Assembly (NCBI RefSeq): GCF_037975245.1
Contig: NC_092576.1
Location: forward strand, 15,253,611-15,317,610
Origin: Apostichopus japonicus
Lineage: Eukaryota; Echinodermata; Holothuroidea; Aspidochirotida; Stichopodidae
DNA: 64,000 nt
Reading direction: 5' to 3'
A model generated the notes under the pieces. That model saw only the letters and a list, made by a program, of their open reading frames with translations, did not search any database and had not been told where the DNA came from. Below are positions 40,601-54,100 of the stretch, piece by piece; position 1 is the stretch's first letter; each line of letters begins with the position of its first letter. A program made the position numbers and the translations under genes.

Positions 40601-41345
40601 GGAGAAGAATATGGGGGGGGGGGGGGAGAGAACATGAGGAAGGGGGATAGAGGGATGGAAGGAGGGAGGGAGGGGAGGAGACTGCCAGTAGGAAGGATAA
40701 AATTTCAAGTGGCTTACATCCTCCTGTAAGAATTGCTTCAAGCCTTCGAGATCTAAATACAACCGTTTTATCAATTTGACCACGAATCTCAAATAGTTAT
40801 ATGATTTCAATTCCGTTTTGGAGAAAGAGTGTTTCCTGGACGGTTTTCATAATCCTCCACCAAATTCTTACCACTTATGCAATGATATAGGTAAACAATG
40901 TCATTAAAGGTTTAATATGCAATGACTGCAGGGGGTGAGGGAGGGAGGGAGGGAGGGGGGAGCCTGACACTGGTTGGACAAGGGATGGGGAGAGCGAGAG
41001 GTGCATTTATGGTATCAATTCACTTCATTTTTTTAAACATCAAACAAGACAGATATTCAGCATGCAAGGGAAACAAAAGTGCAGAGTACAGAAAATCAAG
41101 AGCAACTTGATCAAAAATTCAAAACCCACTGCATCTATATAAAACACTGCAAAGTCATTCGTGCAAAAGTGAACACGAACGGTGCAAAAATGTCACAAAA
41201 ATTGATAGCTTTCGGATTCCATTTACCTTATTTCCTCTCTGTGGACAAGATCCAGCTTAAAACCAAAGCTTGAGTATCAATTATCAATTAATAAATTAAT
41301 CAGCTTAAATACTTAAATGCATATTTGTAATATTCAGCAGGATGC
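37641..41345. other. AT-rich DNA, no gene recognised
   Basis: A frame at 37837-38127 (+) has somewhat higher GC, but I recognise nothing in it. Purine-rich tracts occur at 40570-40685 and 40930-40975. No splice-supported exon on either strand. Confidence 0.5.
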
Positions 41346-41349
41346 TTGG

Positions 41350-41775
41350 TCATAGTACTGTAATATAGTTGTAAGATAGTTGTAGTTGTAAGATAGTTGT
41401 AAGATAGTTCTTGTAATATAGTTGCAAAACAGTTGTATTAGTTATACTTGCAAAAAAAAGTTGTAAGTTGTTTTAAGCTATACGTTGTAATATAGTTATT
41501 GTAGTTATAATTGTAAAATAGTCCTTTTAGTTATACTAATTTACAAAAAGTTATAAGTTGTTTTTAATTATAGTTGTAATATTTGTAATATAGTTGTATA
41601 AACTATAGTTGTTAAACAGTTGTTGCAGTTATAGTTGCAAACCAGTTGTTGCGGTTAAAGTTGTAATATATTTGTTCTAGTTATAGCATAAAATAGAATA
41701 AATTGTAGTTATAGTTGTCATATAGTTGTTTTAGTGATAATTATTTGTAATAAACTTGTATATTTGTTATAACAT
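41350..41775. repeat. TAGTTGTAAGA-type degenerate minisatellite
   Basis: About 420 bp of units such as GTTGTAATATAGTTGT and TAGTTATAGTTGTAA with variable spacing. A (TA)n stretch follows at 41785-41821. Confidence 0.8.
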
Positions 41776-41782
41776 AGTCGCA

Positions 41783-41821
<39 letters not shown>

Positions 41822-41859
41822 TATGAGCAATTGAATCAGATGAAGTTTTTGTTTAAGTA

Positions 41860-42135
41860 TTTTTTTAACCCTACAAATTGCATCTGGGGGAGCATCTCGG
41901 GGGGGCCATGATTTTTTGGTGGGAGGGCACGTGCCCCCCCCCCTGGAGTCCCCTTGGCGACACCACTGTAGAGGTAATCCCATAAGGTACAGGACTGCTG
42001 GTATAAACTGGGTGCTCTTTTAAACTATATTTACAAATGACCTTGCAGCATGTCCCCCCATACTGGAACATGCTCCCAAAGGCAAAGGCGGGTGGCTCCG
42101 CCCGGCAACTCCGAATGCCACCCAGCACAAACAGT
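41860..42135 (-). repeat. Transposon-derived GC-rich segments
   Basis: On the minus strand a segment starts CAGTGGTGTCGCCAAGGGGA and reads through C-runs to GCCCCCCCGAGATGCTCC. This start is typical of hAT-like repeats in many animals. A second GC-rich piece (42040-42130) follows. No opposite end or target duplication was found. Confidence 0.45.
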
Positions 42136-42489
42136 ATCATAAACATTTCAGCCTGCACTATATTTGTTGCTTAAATTAACGATTTTTACCATTCCCAAAA
42201 TATGGGTGAATACTTGGCACAGAAGTTTGCTCCAGAGTAAGTAAAATGTTTTGCCATTTGCCATCTAAGAATACTTCATTAACAACAAATTTCCAAAGAG
42301 GGGGACATCCTCCCCCCCCCCAGATCCCTCCACCAGGACGTGGATCACACTGGCCCACAATGATCCACCAAACACTCAAACATTCCCAAGCACATTCCCT
42401 GCCATTTAGATACCTCAGGGTGAAAAAAACTATGAAATTGAGTTCCAATCCCTCTCTCTCTGCTTACGACATAATTTAACATAATAATT

Positions 42490-42572
42490 CTGCCAGCTGT
42501 CTCAACAAATGCAATCAATAGATCGTTAGTCGATTGCCTTAATCACTCGCCCACGAAGCTCTCTCTTGATAG
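42490..42572 (-). repeat. tRNA-derived repeat fragment
   Basis: Minus strand GAGAGCTTCGTGGGCGAGTG followed by ATTAAGGCAATCGACTAACG resembles the 5' half of a tRNA (box A region and anticodon arm). The 3' half is missing. It is probably a SINE head fragment related in style to the one near 3100. Confidence 0.4.
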
Positions 42573-43499
42573 AAATACATTCTACATAATCATGTAAAAC
42601 ATTGTTTCAGTTTTTATTTTATTTTAATCAAATAGTATAAATTTAGTGGACATTAAAGATTGCTGAAAAATTAGCTTAAAGATGTTTCATCAGTTAATTC
42701 TTCCATATCAAGATGGCTAGAATAAATCAACATTTGCCAGATCCCACTAAAATTAGTAAATACAATATTTTACTGAATTTAGAATGAGTCCTTCAGATAT
42801 AAATATCTGTTTTGCCTTAATATATAATAGCTACACCTTAGAAACATTTTTAGAAATTTTATATATTCAGTTTCAGTATATATTTGTTTTGGGATATTGT
42901 TTTTAAGCTGTAAAGTTTGTTCAAAACTAAATTATTCATTAAGAAAAGAAATATTTTGGTGCAACTATTTAACATAATAAAAATCCCTGCAGATGTTGTA
43001 AAGTCAGTTAATATTCAAAACTGATTCTGCAAAACTATTATTAGGTTATGTAAAGTGAACTTGCTCTGATAGTTGAAAAGCAAAACTCAAAAACATTAAT
43101 TTTGTGCAACTATTTATTAACAGGCGTAAAAAGCAGTTGACCCTTGACTCTATAGATGTTGTTAAATCAGTTAATATTCAAAACTAATTCTGCAAAACCA
43201 TATTTAGGAATACTTAAAAGGGCACTTGAATATTTGAAAAGCGAAACTAAAAAAGTGTTATATATAGTATTGCACAACTATTTAACAGGAGTCAAAAGTA
43301 TTGACCTTGTAAACCACAGTATTGTATATATTGTGGCAGGGATGGATGTCTATGATAGGATAGCTAATCCTGCAGTGTTTAAGTTTAACTGAAAACGCAT
43401 CAAGCTTACTTCCATTCGTATTGAGTTTTATGCTTTTTACGCTTTTTAGTTTTGGTACAGTGCGAGGAGTATGGTTCCCTATCAACGGTCTGGTTTAAA

Positions 43500-44010
43500 A
43501 TTGGCTTGAAAGGTTTTTCTAACCCTGAAGTTCTGGTTTAATCATTTCAACTGCACTATGAATTGAAATATTGCTTGAAAGGTTTTTCTAACCCTGAAGT
43601 TACAGTTTAAACCTTACAACTGCACTATGAATTGACTTGCAATATGGCTTGAAAGTTGTTCTAACCCTGAAGTTACGGTTTAATTCTTACAACTGCACTA
43701 TGAATTGACTTGAAATATGGCTTGAGAGATTTTCTAACCCTGAAGTTACGGTTTAATCCTTACCACTGCACTATGAATTGACTTGAAATATGGCTTGAAA
43801 GGTTTTCTAACCCTGAAGTTACGGTTTAATCCTTACAACTGCACTATGAATTGACTTGAAATATGGCTTGAAATGTTTTTCTAACTCTGAAGTTACGGTT
43901 TAAACATTACAACTGCACTATGAATTGACTTGAAGATTGGCTTGAAAGGTGTTCTAACCCTGAAGTTATGGTTTAAACCTTACAACTGCACTATGAATTG
44001 ACTTGAAAAT
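43500..44010. repeat. ~73-bp minisatellite, about 7 copies
   Basis: Units carry CTTGAAAGGTTTTCTAACCC, TGAAGTTACGGTTTAA and CTTACAACTGCACTATGAA. Copy length is 68-74 bp. No coding. Confidence 0.93.
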
Positions 44011-44129
44011 GACAAATATTGAATTTTTCTTTCTGTTCTAAATCTAGTTGACCAAAAATGTACCAAGGATGGTGATATTTTAGGCAAAAACTTAGTTCAG
44101 AGGTAAATTCAGAGGTAAAAAATTGTTGT

Positions 44130-44235
44130 ACTGTAATTGTAATCCATTGTTGTAATCCATTGTTGTATTCCATTGTTGTAATCTGTTGTTGTAATCCATT
44201 GTTGTATTCCATTGTTGTAATCCATTATCAAACAC
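44130..44235. repeat. CCATTGTTGTAAT repeat
   Basis: About seven 13- to 15-bp units of CCATTGTTGTAAT/ATT. A separate 17-bp repeat (TATTTGGAAAACTGGAA, four copies) lies at 44688-44752. Confidence 0.85.
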
Positions 44236-45174
44236 TGTTATCAATCCAGGTTGTGCCTCTTCAAACATAATTTAAGTGTTTGAGAAATGACCCTTTACGC
44301 AACAGAGACTCATCAACGTAAGTGACTGGATGATAGAGTCTAGGAATTAGGACAGTTAAATCCTCAGATGCAACACAAAACTCAATTTGGAATCCTAAGA
44401 TTTGTATGGCATCAAATGACATGTTTACGATAATTTTACAAACCGTTTTCGACGACAGTAGGTTTGGAATATCATCCCAGGGTGTTGGCATTTGTTTCAC
44501 TTGTTTATGTCAACTTGTTTACATGAAGGAAAAACATATTGCGGTTGAGTTATCAGAACTTTTTGAAAACAAAGGATTAACATTAAGATTTTAATGACTA
44601 TAACTAGGTCAACCAAGATCATCATCATCAGTTTAATCTTAAAGGAGCATTTCCAGATATCTTTAAACTTTAAAGCTGAATATTTGGAAAAAAACTGGAA
44701 TATTTGGAAAACTGGAATATTTGGAAAACTGGATTATTTGGAAAACTGGAATTTAGCTATTAGACACATAACTCTCACTCACTTTTTTCTTTCTTAGACT
44801 ATAACACATCAAGAGTAAAATTCTGTCTGAACACATGCTTTGTATATCTTTTCAGTATAAGGACCCACAACCCAAATCAAAAATACCATTTATAAAATCA
44901 TTTGCTGACAGTTGGTAATGAGAAAGATGTGTATCTCATTTTGTAAACAACATTCATAAAATCCTTAACAATGAAACTGTAAAAAAATTTTCAAAACAGA
45001 AAGTAATACAGGCTCCCATTTCATGAGACCAATTTTGTTTCGAGGGTTCGTCTATATTTCGGTTTTCTAACTTTTCAATACTGAACGTGTGAACAAGTAC
45101 CTACCCCCTTCCTGTTTCATTTTCTATACAAGGATTGCTGCTTTTAAAACTTAAAGGAACTGCCACAGTTTAAC

Positions 45175-45500
45175 TTAGAAAAAGTCAACCATTTTTAATT
45201 CACAAAAGTCGACAAATATTAATTCACATTCCACTCCCCAACAGATTCCTTGAGGTAAATTTGCAGGACACAAACAATTTATTAGGACTAAAGCAAGTTG
45301 ATTCTGCAAACAATGGGGCGTGACCCAATAGTATGTCCCGTAAAGTTTTGTCTGTGGGACTATGATTGCGGGATCTCTCCAGACATCGGGAAATTCATCG
45401 AAACCTTTCGTAGCTCGACGACGGAGATAAATCGAAGTTACCTTCTCGTTACCGTCCGAGCTAGCTTTCATGCATTCTCAGAGCACCATTACTGAAGGGT
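45175..45500. other. Unassigned GC-richer open region, both strands
   Basis: Between 45300 and 45490 both strands are open (65 residues on plus, 98 on minus) and GC is higher than around it. The minus frame includes YLRRRATKGFDEFPDVWRD. I recognise no family, and splice signals are weak, so this may be an unrecognised exon, a decayed element or chance. Confidence 0.25.
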
Positions 45501-45689
45501 GAGGGACAAGTGCAGGCTAGCCTGGGCAGGGGGGTGGGGGTGGGGTGGGATGGGGGAGAAACTCTTTCCAACTACAAATGGCTCCATCTTTTTTGGAAAC
45601 ACAAACCCAACCATCGTTTTTTGGTTGATGCGATTAGAGGTAACCGTCACGAACAACTTACCCAAACAGCTAAGAAAATATAATATTCT

Positions 45690-46130
45690 ATTTTGAGAGA
45701 TATTAATAATAATAATTATTATAATAACTAGTCTTATATTGCCCAGACTCCCACAAAAGTTGTTCAATGCACTTTACGGGTGCTGAAAGGTACAAAAACT
45801 AATAGAGTTGAGAGAAAAGAAAAGTTCTAAGACAGCGCTTTAATGGAATAATAGAATCCAAAGACCTACTTTCAACCGGGAGGGAGTTCCATAAACATGG
45901 TGCAGCATTCTGAAAGCTACGGTCACCGAAAGGATCTTGTTCGTGATATTGACAGACTTAATGATACCTCACACGCAGGGTTAAACACATTAAAACATGA
46001 CACCATCAAGGCACATGTGTCTAAAATTGTTTCGGTTCCCATTTATTTTATCATGATCTTTATTTTCTGTAATGGTGATGGGTTTTGCAATTGCAATGAA
46101 TCCAAAATATAGCTTGGCCAGTTTTATGCA
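45690..46130 (+). repeat. Probable retroelement-derived repeat
   Basis: Contains GTTGTTCAATGCACTTTACG, GGGAGGGAGTTCCATAAACA and GCTACGGTCACCGAAAGGAT, a word order I associate with a widespread marine-animal repeat. It starts next to an (ATT)n stretch. No protein is readable. The class is uncertain. Confidence 0.4.
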
Positions 46131-46139
46131 TGACTTGGC

Positions 46140-48004
46140 TGAGTGCCAATTAACACAGTTTAACATTCTATTTTGAAGATTTATAAACAAACCACAGTCT
46201 GTGAAATGAGCTCAAGATATTTCTCAGCTGCTTAGGGAAGTTCTTCAACACAGTTATTTCTACCAGATATGCATGGTTGATATTGATCGACAATGATGTT
46301 TCAACAATCAACAAACATGCTCAACAACCATCAACATAAATCAAAAATGATGCATGGTAAATATTTATGTCTCCTTTCATATCCCACAAAATCAATTTTT
46401 AATATTCCAGCCAAACACGTAGGTAGGAGGCGTCTTTACAGCTTAATCGATTGTAACATTATTTCCCCAAATTGAGTAACACGTTCGTTTTTGTCGAAAT
46501 TGACTTATAAATACATCAGCGACTGAATGCCCTCAACTTCTTGCATGTAACAAGTCTACGTACTTTTTGCACTTTTTTTTTTTGGGGGGGGGGGGCTATT
46601 TTCTCTCTATTCCCTCCTGTTTACATTGCATATCATAGCTTACGCATTTGTTAGGATGACAGTCGCATAAACGTCAAGCTTTGCAAAACATTGGACGCAA
46701 CTTACGCTAAGTTCAGACCCAAAAAGTAAAACAGCTTGCTGACTACCTTTATAGGTTAAAACAAAACCTAATTCAACCCATAACATTCCTTTAATGAAAG
46801 TAATTACGATAGTCATTACACTCGAGATCATTGGAATAATACTTATAATTTTAGCCGACAAACATTCATCAATTCAGTTCGCACATTACATTATCGCCAG
46901 GAATGAAGGGCTTCTTTTTGGACGAGATACATTGCCCTCGCGGGATTATATTTACAAGTCCCGCTATAAACTGCCTCCACTGACGTAATGTGTTCTTATC
47001 TACGATTGTAGCCATTGAAAACGATCCTGTGTGGGTGTATGATAACTGTAGCAATACGAGACAGCACATTACACGACCGTCGTCATGTCATATTGTACGT
47101 AAGACATAGTAAGTAGATTAAATGCAAGGAAATCAATACGGATATTGCGGGTAACTGGCGAATTGTTCACACGTAAATCAATCCGCCCAAATTGTTGGAA
47201 GGTGATCTTAAGTGCACGGTAATTATAAATCGTAGACATAATTTAGTACCCTGGAAAATACAAGGAAATAGAATGGGGGATGAAGACAGATTCCCAACAG
47301 GGTTCTGCCATATTGTGTAATATAGAGTTAATATATATAATATATACAGTATATATTTAATATATATAGTTAATATATATATATTAATATACACACATAT
47401 ATACATATATAATATATATTCAATATAATATATTCAATATATACAGCACAATATATGCAATATATTTATATAAAATATATAATATACATTATATGTATAC
47501 AATATATACAGCATATATAATATATATTGCATACATATAATAACGATATTCCATCTGATGATACCATCTCACTCCTATAGAAAGCAATAGAAAGATTCAA
47601 ATTATGTCTTGACACTGGGTTTCAAAATGGAGGAGGTTGAAGCAAAATCCCACATAGGTGGGTCTAGCTGGTTCTCACGCAGAAAAGTTCTTTAAAAGTC
47701 TTACGTGTGAAATGGTGCATGAATTCCAATAAATATTGAGACTATATAATAATGGGCCTTAATCATACAAGGTATTGCTAATAACTGATTTTAAGTTTGG
47801 AAGGAGCTTTGAAAGGAGGATACACACCTCCCCCCCCCCTCACCCTCCCCTAGGCCTGGCCATGAACCTCTAGAAAGATTGTCTTGTCTTATCTTTATGA
47901 TTCATGCTAATTTAAGTGGTTGCATGGTATGTACAGTTTATGCTTTTGAGTTGACAATCGTCTATTACACCAATGTGCGGGTTGTCTGTGACATTAAATC
48001 ATAA
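46140..48004. other. AT-rich DNA with TA-rich tract
   Basis: A long TA-rich low-complexity tract runs from 47321 to 47540 (ATATATACAGTATATATTTA-type). The remainder holds only short chance frames. Confidence 0.5.
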
Positions 48005-48015
48005 TGTATAACGTA

Positions 48016-48160
48016 TTATCTTAATAACAATATATTATCTACTTATAATAATATATTATCTACTTATAACAATTTATTATTTACTTATAATAATATATTA
48101 TCTACTTATAACAATATATTATCTACTTATAATAATATATGATCTACTTATATATTGATA
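48016..48160. repeat. 21-bp minisatellite
   Basis: About six units of TTATAA(C/T)AATATATTATCTAC in direct tandem. Confidence 0.9.
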
Positions 48161-48439
48161 TATAGACAGGTGGTTTGAAGCTAAACAATTGCCAAATTAT
48201 CTTATTCTTTGATATAAGCATTGGTTGCCCATTTCACCCTCCATTCTGCAACTATAACCTACATTTTGTGGCCCCCATTTCTGTTGATGGCACCCTTAGC
48301 TCAACCAATGCCATCCCTAGCTCTATGGTCTCTACCAATGTCATTCGCCAGGTCTACCAGTGTCAGCCCTCACCCTGGATGTCACCTCTCTCCCAATGTC
48401 ATCCTACTTCCACTGTCACCCAATTTCTCAGTGTCATCC

Positions 48440-49520
48440 CTACTCCCAATACTACTCTCTCCCAAACTCACCATTACCCTAATGTCACACATATCCCAAA
48501 CTCACCCTTACCCTAGCTTCACACCTATCCCAAACTCACCTTTACCCTAACATCACACCTACCCCAAGCTCACCCTTACCTTAATGTCACACCTATCCTA
48601 CACTCACCCTTACCCTAATGTCACAGCTATCCCAAACTCAGCCTAACCTAATGTCACACCTATCCCAAACTCACCCTTACCCTAACTTCACACCTATCCC
48701 AAGCTCACCCTTACCTTAATGTCACACCTATCCTACACTCACCCTTACCCTAATGTCACACCTATCCCAAACTCAACCTTACCCTAATGTCACACCTATC
48801 CCAAACTCACCCTTACCTTAATGTCACACCTATCCCAAACTCACCCTTATCCTAACGTCACACCTATCCCAAACTCACCCTTACCCTAACTTCACACCTA
48901 TCCCAAGCTCACCCTTATCCTAACGTCACACCTATCCCAAACTCACCCTTACCCTAATGTCACACATATCCCAAACTCACCCTTACCCTAATGTCACACC
49001 TATCCCAAACTCACTCTTACCCTAACTTCACACCTATCCCAAGCTCACCCTTACCCTAATGTCACACATATCCCAAACTCACCCTTACCCTAATGTCACA
49101 CCTATCCCAAGCTCACCCTTACCTTAATGTCACACCTATCCCAAACTCACCCTCAAGTCACACCCATCCCAAAGTCACTCTTACAATGTCACACCTATCC
49201 CAAACTCATCCTTACCCTAATGTCACACCTATCCCAAACTCACCCTTACCCTAACATCACACCTATCCCAAACTCACCCTTACCCTAATGTCACACCTAT
49301 CCCAAAATCATCTTTACCCTGAACATCACACCTATCCTGTACCCACCCTTGCCCTTAACATCACACATATCCCAAACTCACCCTTTCTTCACACCTTTCC
49401 CAAGCTCACCCGAACCCTTAAGTCACACCTATCCTAAAACCCACCCTTACCCTAATGCCACACCTATCCCAAACTCACCCTCAAGTCACACCCATCCTAA
49501 AGTCACTCTTACCTCTTGGG
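48440..49520. repeat. 34-bp minisatellite containing CCCTAA
   Basis: About 30 tandem units built from ACACCTATCCCAAACTCACC followed by CTTACCCTAATGTC, with variants. Each unit carries one CCCTAA, the animal telomere hexamer, but not in tandem. Open frames in the array are artefacts. Confidence 0.93.
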
Positions 49521-50888
49521 AGGGGATTTGGGGACAAAGGATCTAGGGATGTAGGAGCTAACTTTACTCACCTGACCATGCATGTATACAAAGAATATGC
49601 TAGATTTGCTTAACATCAGTATGGATTTTTACCATACACCTAGCGACCACCAATATACACACATACTATATACTAAGGTTTCATGATATCATGCTAATAA
49701 AATAATACAGCACATAATTTTAGCTTAAGTCAACACCGATTCTCTTGTTCTGTGGCAGTCTCTCTGTGTGCCTCTGGAAGCAAGAGAAACCGTTGATACA
49801 ACCATGCATATATCCCCATCTGACCATAAATGTATCAAAAACTTATGCTAGACTTCCTTAACATTATCATGATCAACAATTATCTCCTATTAACAACACG
49901 CAGACCATTAGCTATTAAATGCTAGAAGACAACACACACGACACAAATTTTCATAAATCCATGTAATGAGAGAGGGGCGAGGTACAGGGGAGGGACGGGG
50001 AAGAGACGGGGGAGGGGGGAGGGGGAGAGCAGAAATAGGCTCAACTACAGTAGGCCAGCTTAAAAGCACTACATTTTCTTTAACAGATTCTTGGCCATTA
50101 CTTCAGCATAGCCAAATAACTCCACATATTTCTTACTTCTGAGATATCAACATGGGAGTTTGCAAAATCGTAAGAAGACTAACAAATACATGTTGCACTT
50201 TTCATGGCAGGAGATATTACCATGGCAACAAGAAATGCAACAATGTACGTAAGACCTACGGTACGTACATAATACATGACAACATTATTTGACGACATTC
50301 TGTTACAATATACAAGTTTGTCAGATTGTAACGAATAATTAATAGCAACAAAAACGAAAATATCGAATGGGGGAAAGAAAAAAAATTGAATAAAATTTTC
50401 AAGCCAGAGAGATAACGAATGAAACGATAGACAAAAAGGGGCGTTTTTTTTTTTCCTTCTTTATTATTATTTTTTCTTAATGACATGTTGTGACTATCCA
50501 AATAACACAGCGAAATAAAAAAGCTCAAAATGAGAAGAACGAAAGAAAAAAAAAATATAAATATGTATTGTCATGATTTTAGTTAATAAAGACCCTTACT
50601 GACATAACTGCTAGATATTTTAATAATAAAAAAAAAGAAAAAAAGTTGAAAAAGAGCAAAAGGAAAAAGTCTTAATAAAGTCGAAATATTTTGGACAGAG
50701 AATGCCAGTTCATTATTACTATTAATTAAAAAGTACAGTATAGAGAAGGTGGGTGGTCCTAAAGATTATATCTCCTTAATTAGATTAACGAGATTAATGA
50801 GAGGCGGGAAGATCATTTCCAAAAGTTGGATTTTGTCCACAAGAGGAGCAGCATTACTTGAAATCATGTTTAAACTAAAGTTACAACT
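49521..50888. other. AT-rich DNA, no gene recognised
   Basis: Two similar stretches (49570-49660 and 49800-49880) share CCATGCAT(G/A)TAT, ATGCTAGA(T/C)TT and CTTAACAT, hinting at an old duplication. A purine-rich tract lies at 49970-50035. Nothing else is visible. Confidence 0.45.
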
Positions 50889-51113
50889 TTCACATGCTAC
50901 TTAACATAGCCTGAATTATGTATCGATAATTCACATGCTATTAAATATCTACCTGAACTGTGTATTGTTAATTCACTCGTAATCAAATGCTACCTGAACT
51001 ATATTTCGATAATTCACATAGTATTTAAAACTATCTGAACTATGTATTGATAATTCACGTGCTTTGAAAAAGGTGCCTCAGACCATGTACTTATTTTTCA
51101 CATGCTATTAATG
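50889..51113. repeat. ~41-bp minisatellite, 5-6 copies
   Basis: Diverged units of TTCACATGCTATTAAATAT, then CTACCTGAACT and GTATTGATAA. Moderate decay. Confidence 0.8.
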
Positions 51114-54100
51114 GTTACTAAACTTCTCTCACTGGTACAGTAGATAAACTGTAAGGAAATCAGAAATTTTTCTCTTTTTTTGCCTCTTAATTTCATACAC
51201 GATTCCATTTTTTTAAGGCTATGTTTAAGTCAAATAAAATGGTTTGATTTTTGGGATATGTATTTAATTATCCAAGGGGAGGGGGGGGGGAGCAAACATG
51301 ATATGTTGATCTTCAGAAAGTTGAGTAGAGATGCAAAGTTAGGTACTTTATTTATGATTTTTTTTTAGAGAAAAAAGGGTGTTTTCAAGCAAAATAGCAA
51401 CATGTTAGAGTTTTAGTAACAAAAAAAAAACTGGATTGCACATGTAGGGAGGAACTATGCAAATTCATTGTTTTATTTTCATTAAATTTAGCTGCATTGC
51501 ATATTGGCTTTGAAGCAATTAACTGGAAGCATCCAAGTATTAAGAAAAAAGAAGAAGAAGAAGAAGTAATTACCAAAATTGAGAAAAAAGGTGGAGAGAA
51601 ACCAAAATTTGGATCAATTGATGGCCATAACCATATCACATGAAGATGCTAGAAAAATTGATCGGATCCACTATAAAAAAAAACAACTTGAACACCACTG
51701 GAAGACGCTAACTTCTTTCATAGAAAACCAAAATCAATACGACAATGTTAAGGGAAAAATTGATCCAAATTTGTAACAGTGTTTTTAATAACTTTTACTT
51801 CTGATTATACGGCGAAACGATCTGTAAATATTTAGCAAAATTAAGAACGAGATACAGTGAAAAAATGAAGAAAAATATGTGTGTGGTCGACCCAAGATTA
51901 ACAAACTGGTTAGAGACTTCGTTAAAAGAAATTTTGAACATTGTTTAGAATGATTTAAACACTAGACTGATTTGAAATAGTAACAAATTCTCTTTGCTTC
52001 ATTATTATCAAACATAAAATGCATTTTATGATAATAACAACATGACAAAGAAACCAATTTTATTTTCTTACAGGAATTCATGACAACAATTATTTGTAAG
52101 CCTAAAACCACATTAAGAAATCATACACAAAGTAGATTATACTTAACATGATCTGCTTAAGGGGGAAAAAAAACCCTTTTGGAAGATCAACTTTTAACAG
52201 GAGGCTGTTTGAGCAAAGAAAACCGAAACGAATTATTATTCACGGTATTAGGTTTGATAGAAATCAGATTCTTGTACGTACAGTAGCACAAAACTTCCTA
52301 GAAGTTTGTTCCGAAATTTCAAGCGAATTAATTTCTTCTCCGTTCCAGTTGCGATCTACTCAGAATTTTAAACATTACTACAGGCCAGTCACATACACTG
52401 ACTGGAGGACAATTAAGCGAACACATTTCATAAATTTGAATTCCAAAGCGTACATACATTGAATTCACTTTTGTGAGTTGATATTTTGTCCAATTTTTAT
52501 CAATTTATCAATTTTAAAGAACCTAAGAAATTCTGACGCTAACATGATAACTCTGAAAATCCTTGAAGAAATTGAAAGCATATTTCTGACTTTTTTTCTC
52601 AAAATGCCCCTATATTAAATCTATCAACCTCAGTAGAGCACAAAAAAAGTTTTAAAAAATAACGGAAGAATGCCGTAGACGAATGTGACACGTACACATA
52701 AGTACAATAATCAGCCCTTTGGTTCCAAACGATGAGTTTAATATCACTTAATACTTACTTCATACTTATGAGAAAGAAACCCCACAAGCATTGTATCGTT
52801 TAAATAAATGACATTTTTAACCTCAACATTTTACGAATTATCGTCAGCTGACATGTACGAGTTGGAATTGATCATTTTTCGCAACCATGATTTTCTGTAG
52901 CAAATTTAACCGAGTACTGCACCCTATACAGTGATGTTATAATATGTATGCATAAAATAACAAACAATCTTAGTCAACGACCACTCTTGGGTGTTTGGAT
53001 CTGCTATACAGACTTATCTTCACACACCGAACCCTAAGTTTTGTGCAATCGGAATGGAAAGTCGATATGTGCGTAATCGATTAATATTCATGAGTGCAAA
53101 GTTATATCAAAATTAGCCACTGTACATGTGAATGAAAGCACACAAATAAAATCAATTTACATTTTGGTTTCATTTATGAACAATTGTTCTTAGTGTGAGG
53201 CAAGAATGATTCATAATTTTTTTGGGAGAAAAACTACGCATTATCATTGATCTAATTCTTTGGTTCAGGCTTGACTAGTGATCGTCTTCGCTGAATTTTT
53301 GCTTGTAAAAATTAAGTGATTCACAAACTGTTGTTGATGTAATTAATGCACTGGAGTTTTATTTATCCTTCCAATCACATTCAAAACTATTTAAAGACAG
53401 ATATTAAACTAGACCGAGAAAAGAAAGCTATACACACTATGTCTATTCCCTTGGTTCATTTTTTTCATGTGTGCCTTCTTGTCAGGTGAAAACACATGCA
53501 TACATACATACATATATACATATATATAGTACTGCCATAACAAATGCATGGTAGGATGTAATATTGACATGTACTGAAGAGTGCAGCCTATACTTTATAC
53601 AGAACTATAACCTCAGGATTTTAGAGGAAGAACTACAGTAACAAACAGCACTGAGGTATCACTTGTAAAAGTTGTATTAACTTTGAAGGTAAATGTTAAT
53701 GCTTTTATGTTGTTGCTAAGCAACCTTCAGTCTACCTGACTATGGTTCATTTGTTATCTGTGTGTGTATCCTGAAACAGTGAGTGGTGATACACAGTGAG
53801 TCATAGCAGTTTTAAAAGCCTACATCTTTTGGGTATTTTTTATTGGTGTATGTTTACATTCTAAGGATTGAGCTAGGTCAAGAGGTCATACCTTTGACAA
53901 CTTGAGGTGTTCAAGGACAAAGCAGGTGGTAGAGGAATGTGGGGAATTTGGTTTGTCAAATCAGCCTGCTTACATGTCTCTTCGATATGAGGGCATGTGC
54001 ATATACGCTACAATATCACTGGGAAACCATTAGCACAGGCAAGAGGTTCTAAAACAGCCTCCTCATCTTTATAGCCTACTGCAGTGCAGATCAAAGTTGA

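Noticed and set aside
48175-48550. 109- and 113-codon plus-strand frames
   Set aside because: They run into the 34-bp minisatellite and show no family motif or splice context.
48440-49520. Telomeric or interstitial telomere array
   Set aside because: CCCTAA occurs once per 34-bp unit, not as tandem hexamers.
53875-53888. DR2-type AGGTCA pair
   Set aside because: A single isolated pair with no context is expected by chance often enough; noted but not promoted to a finding.
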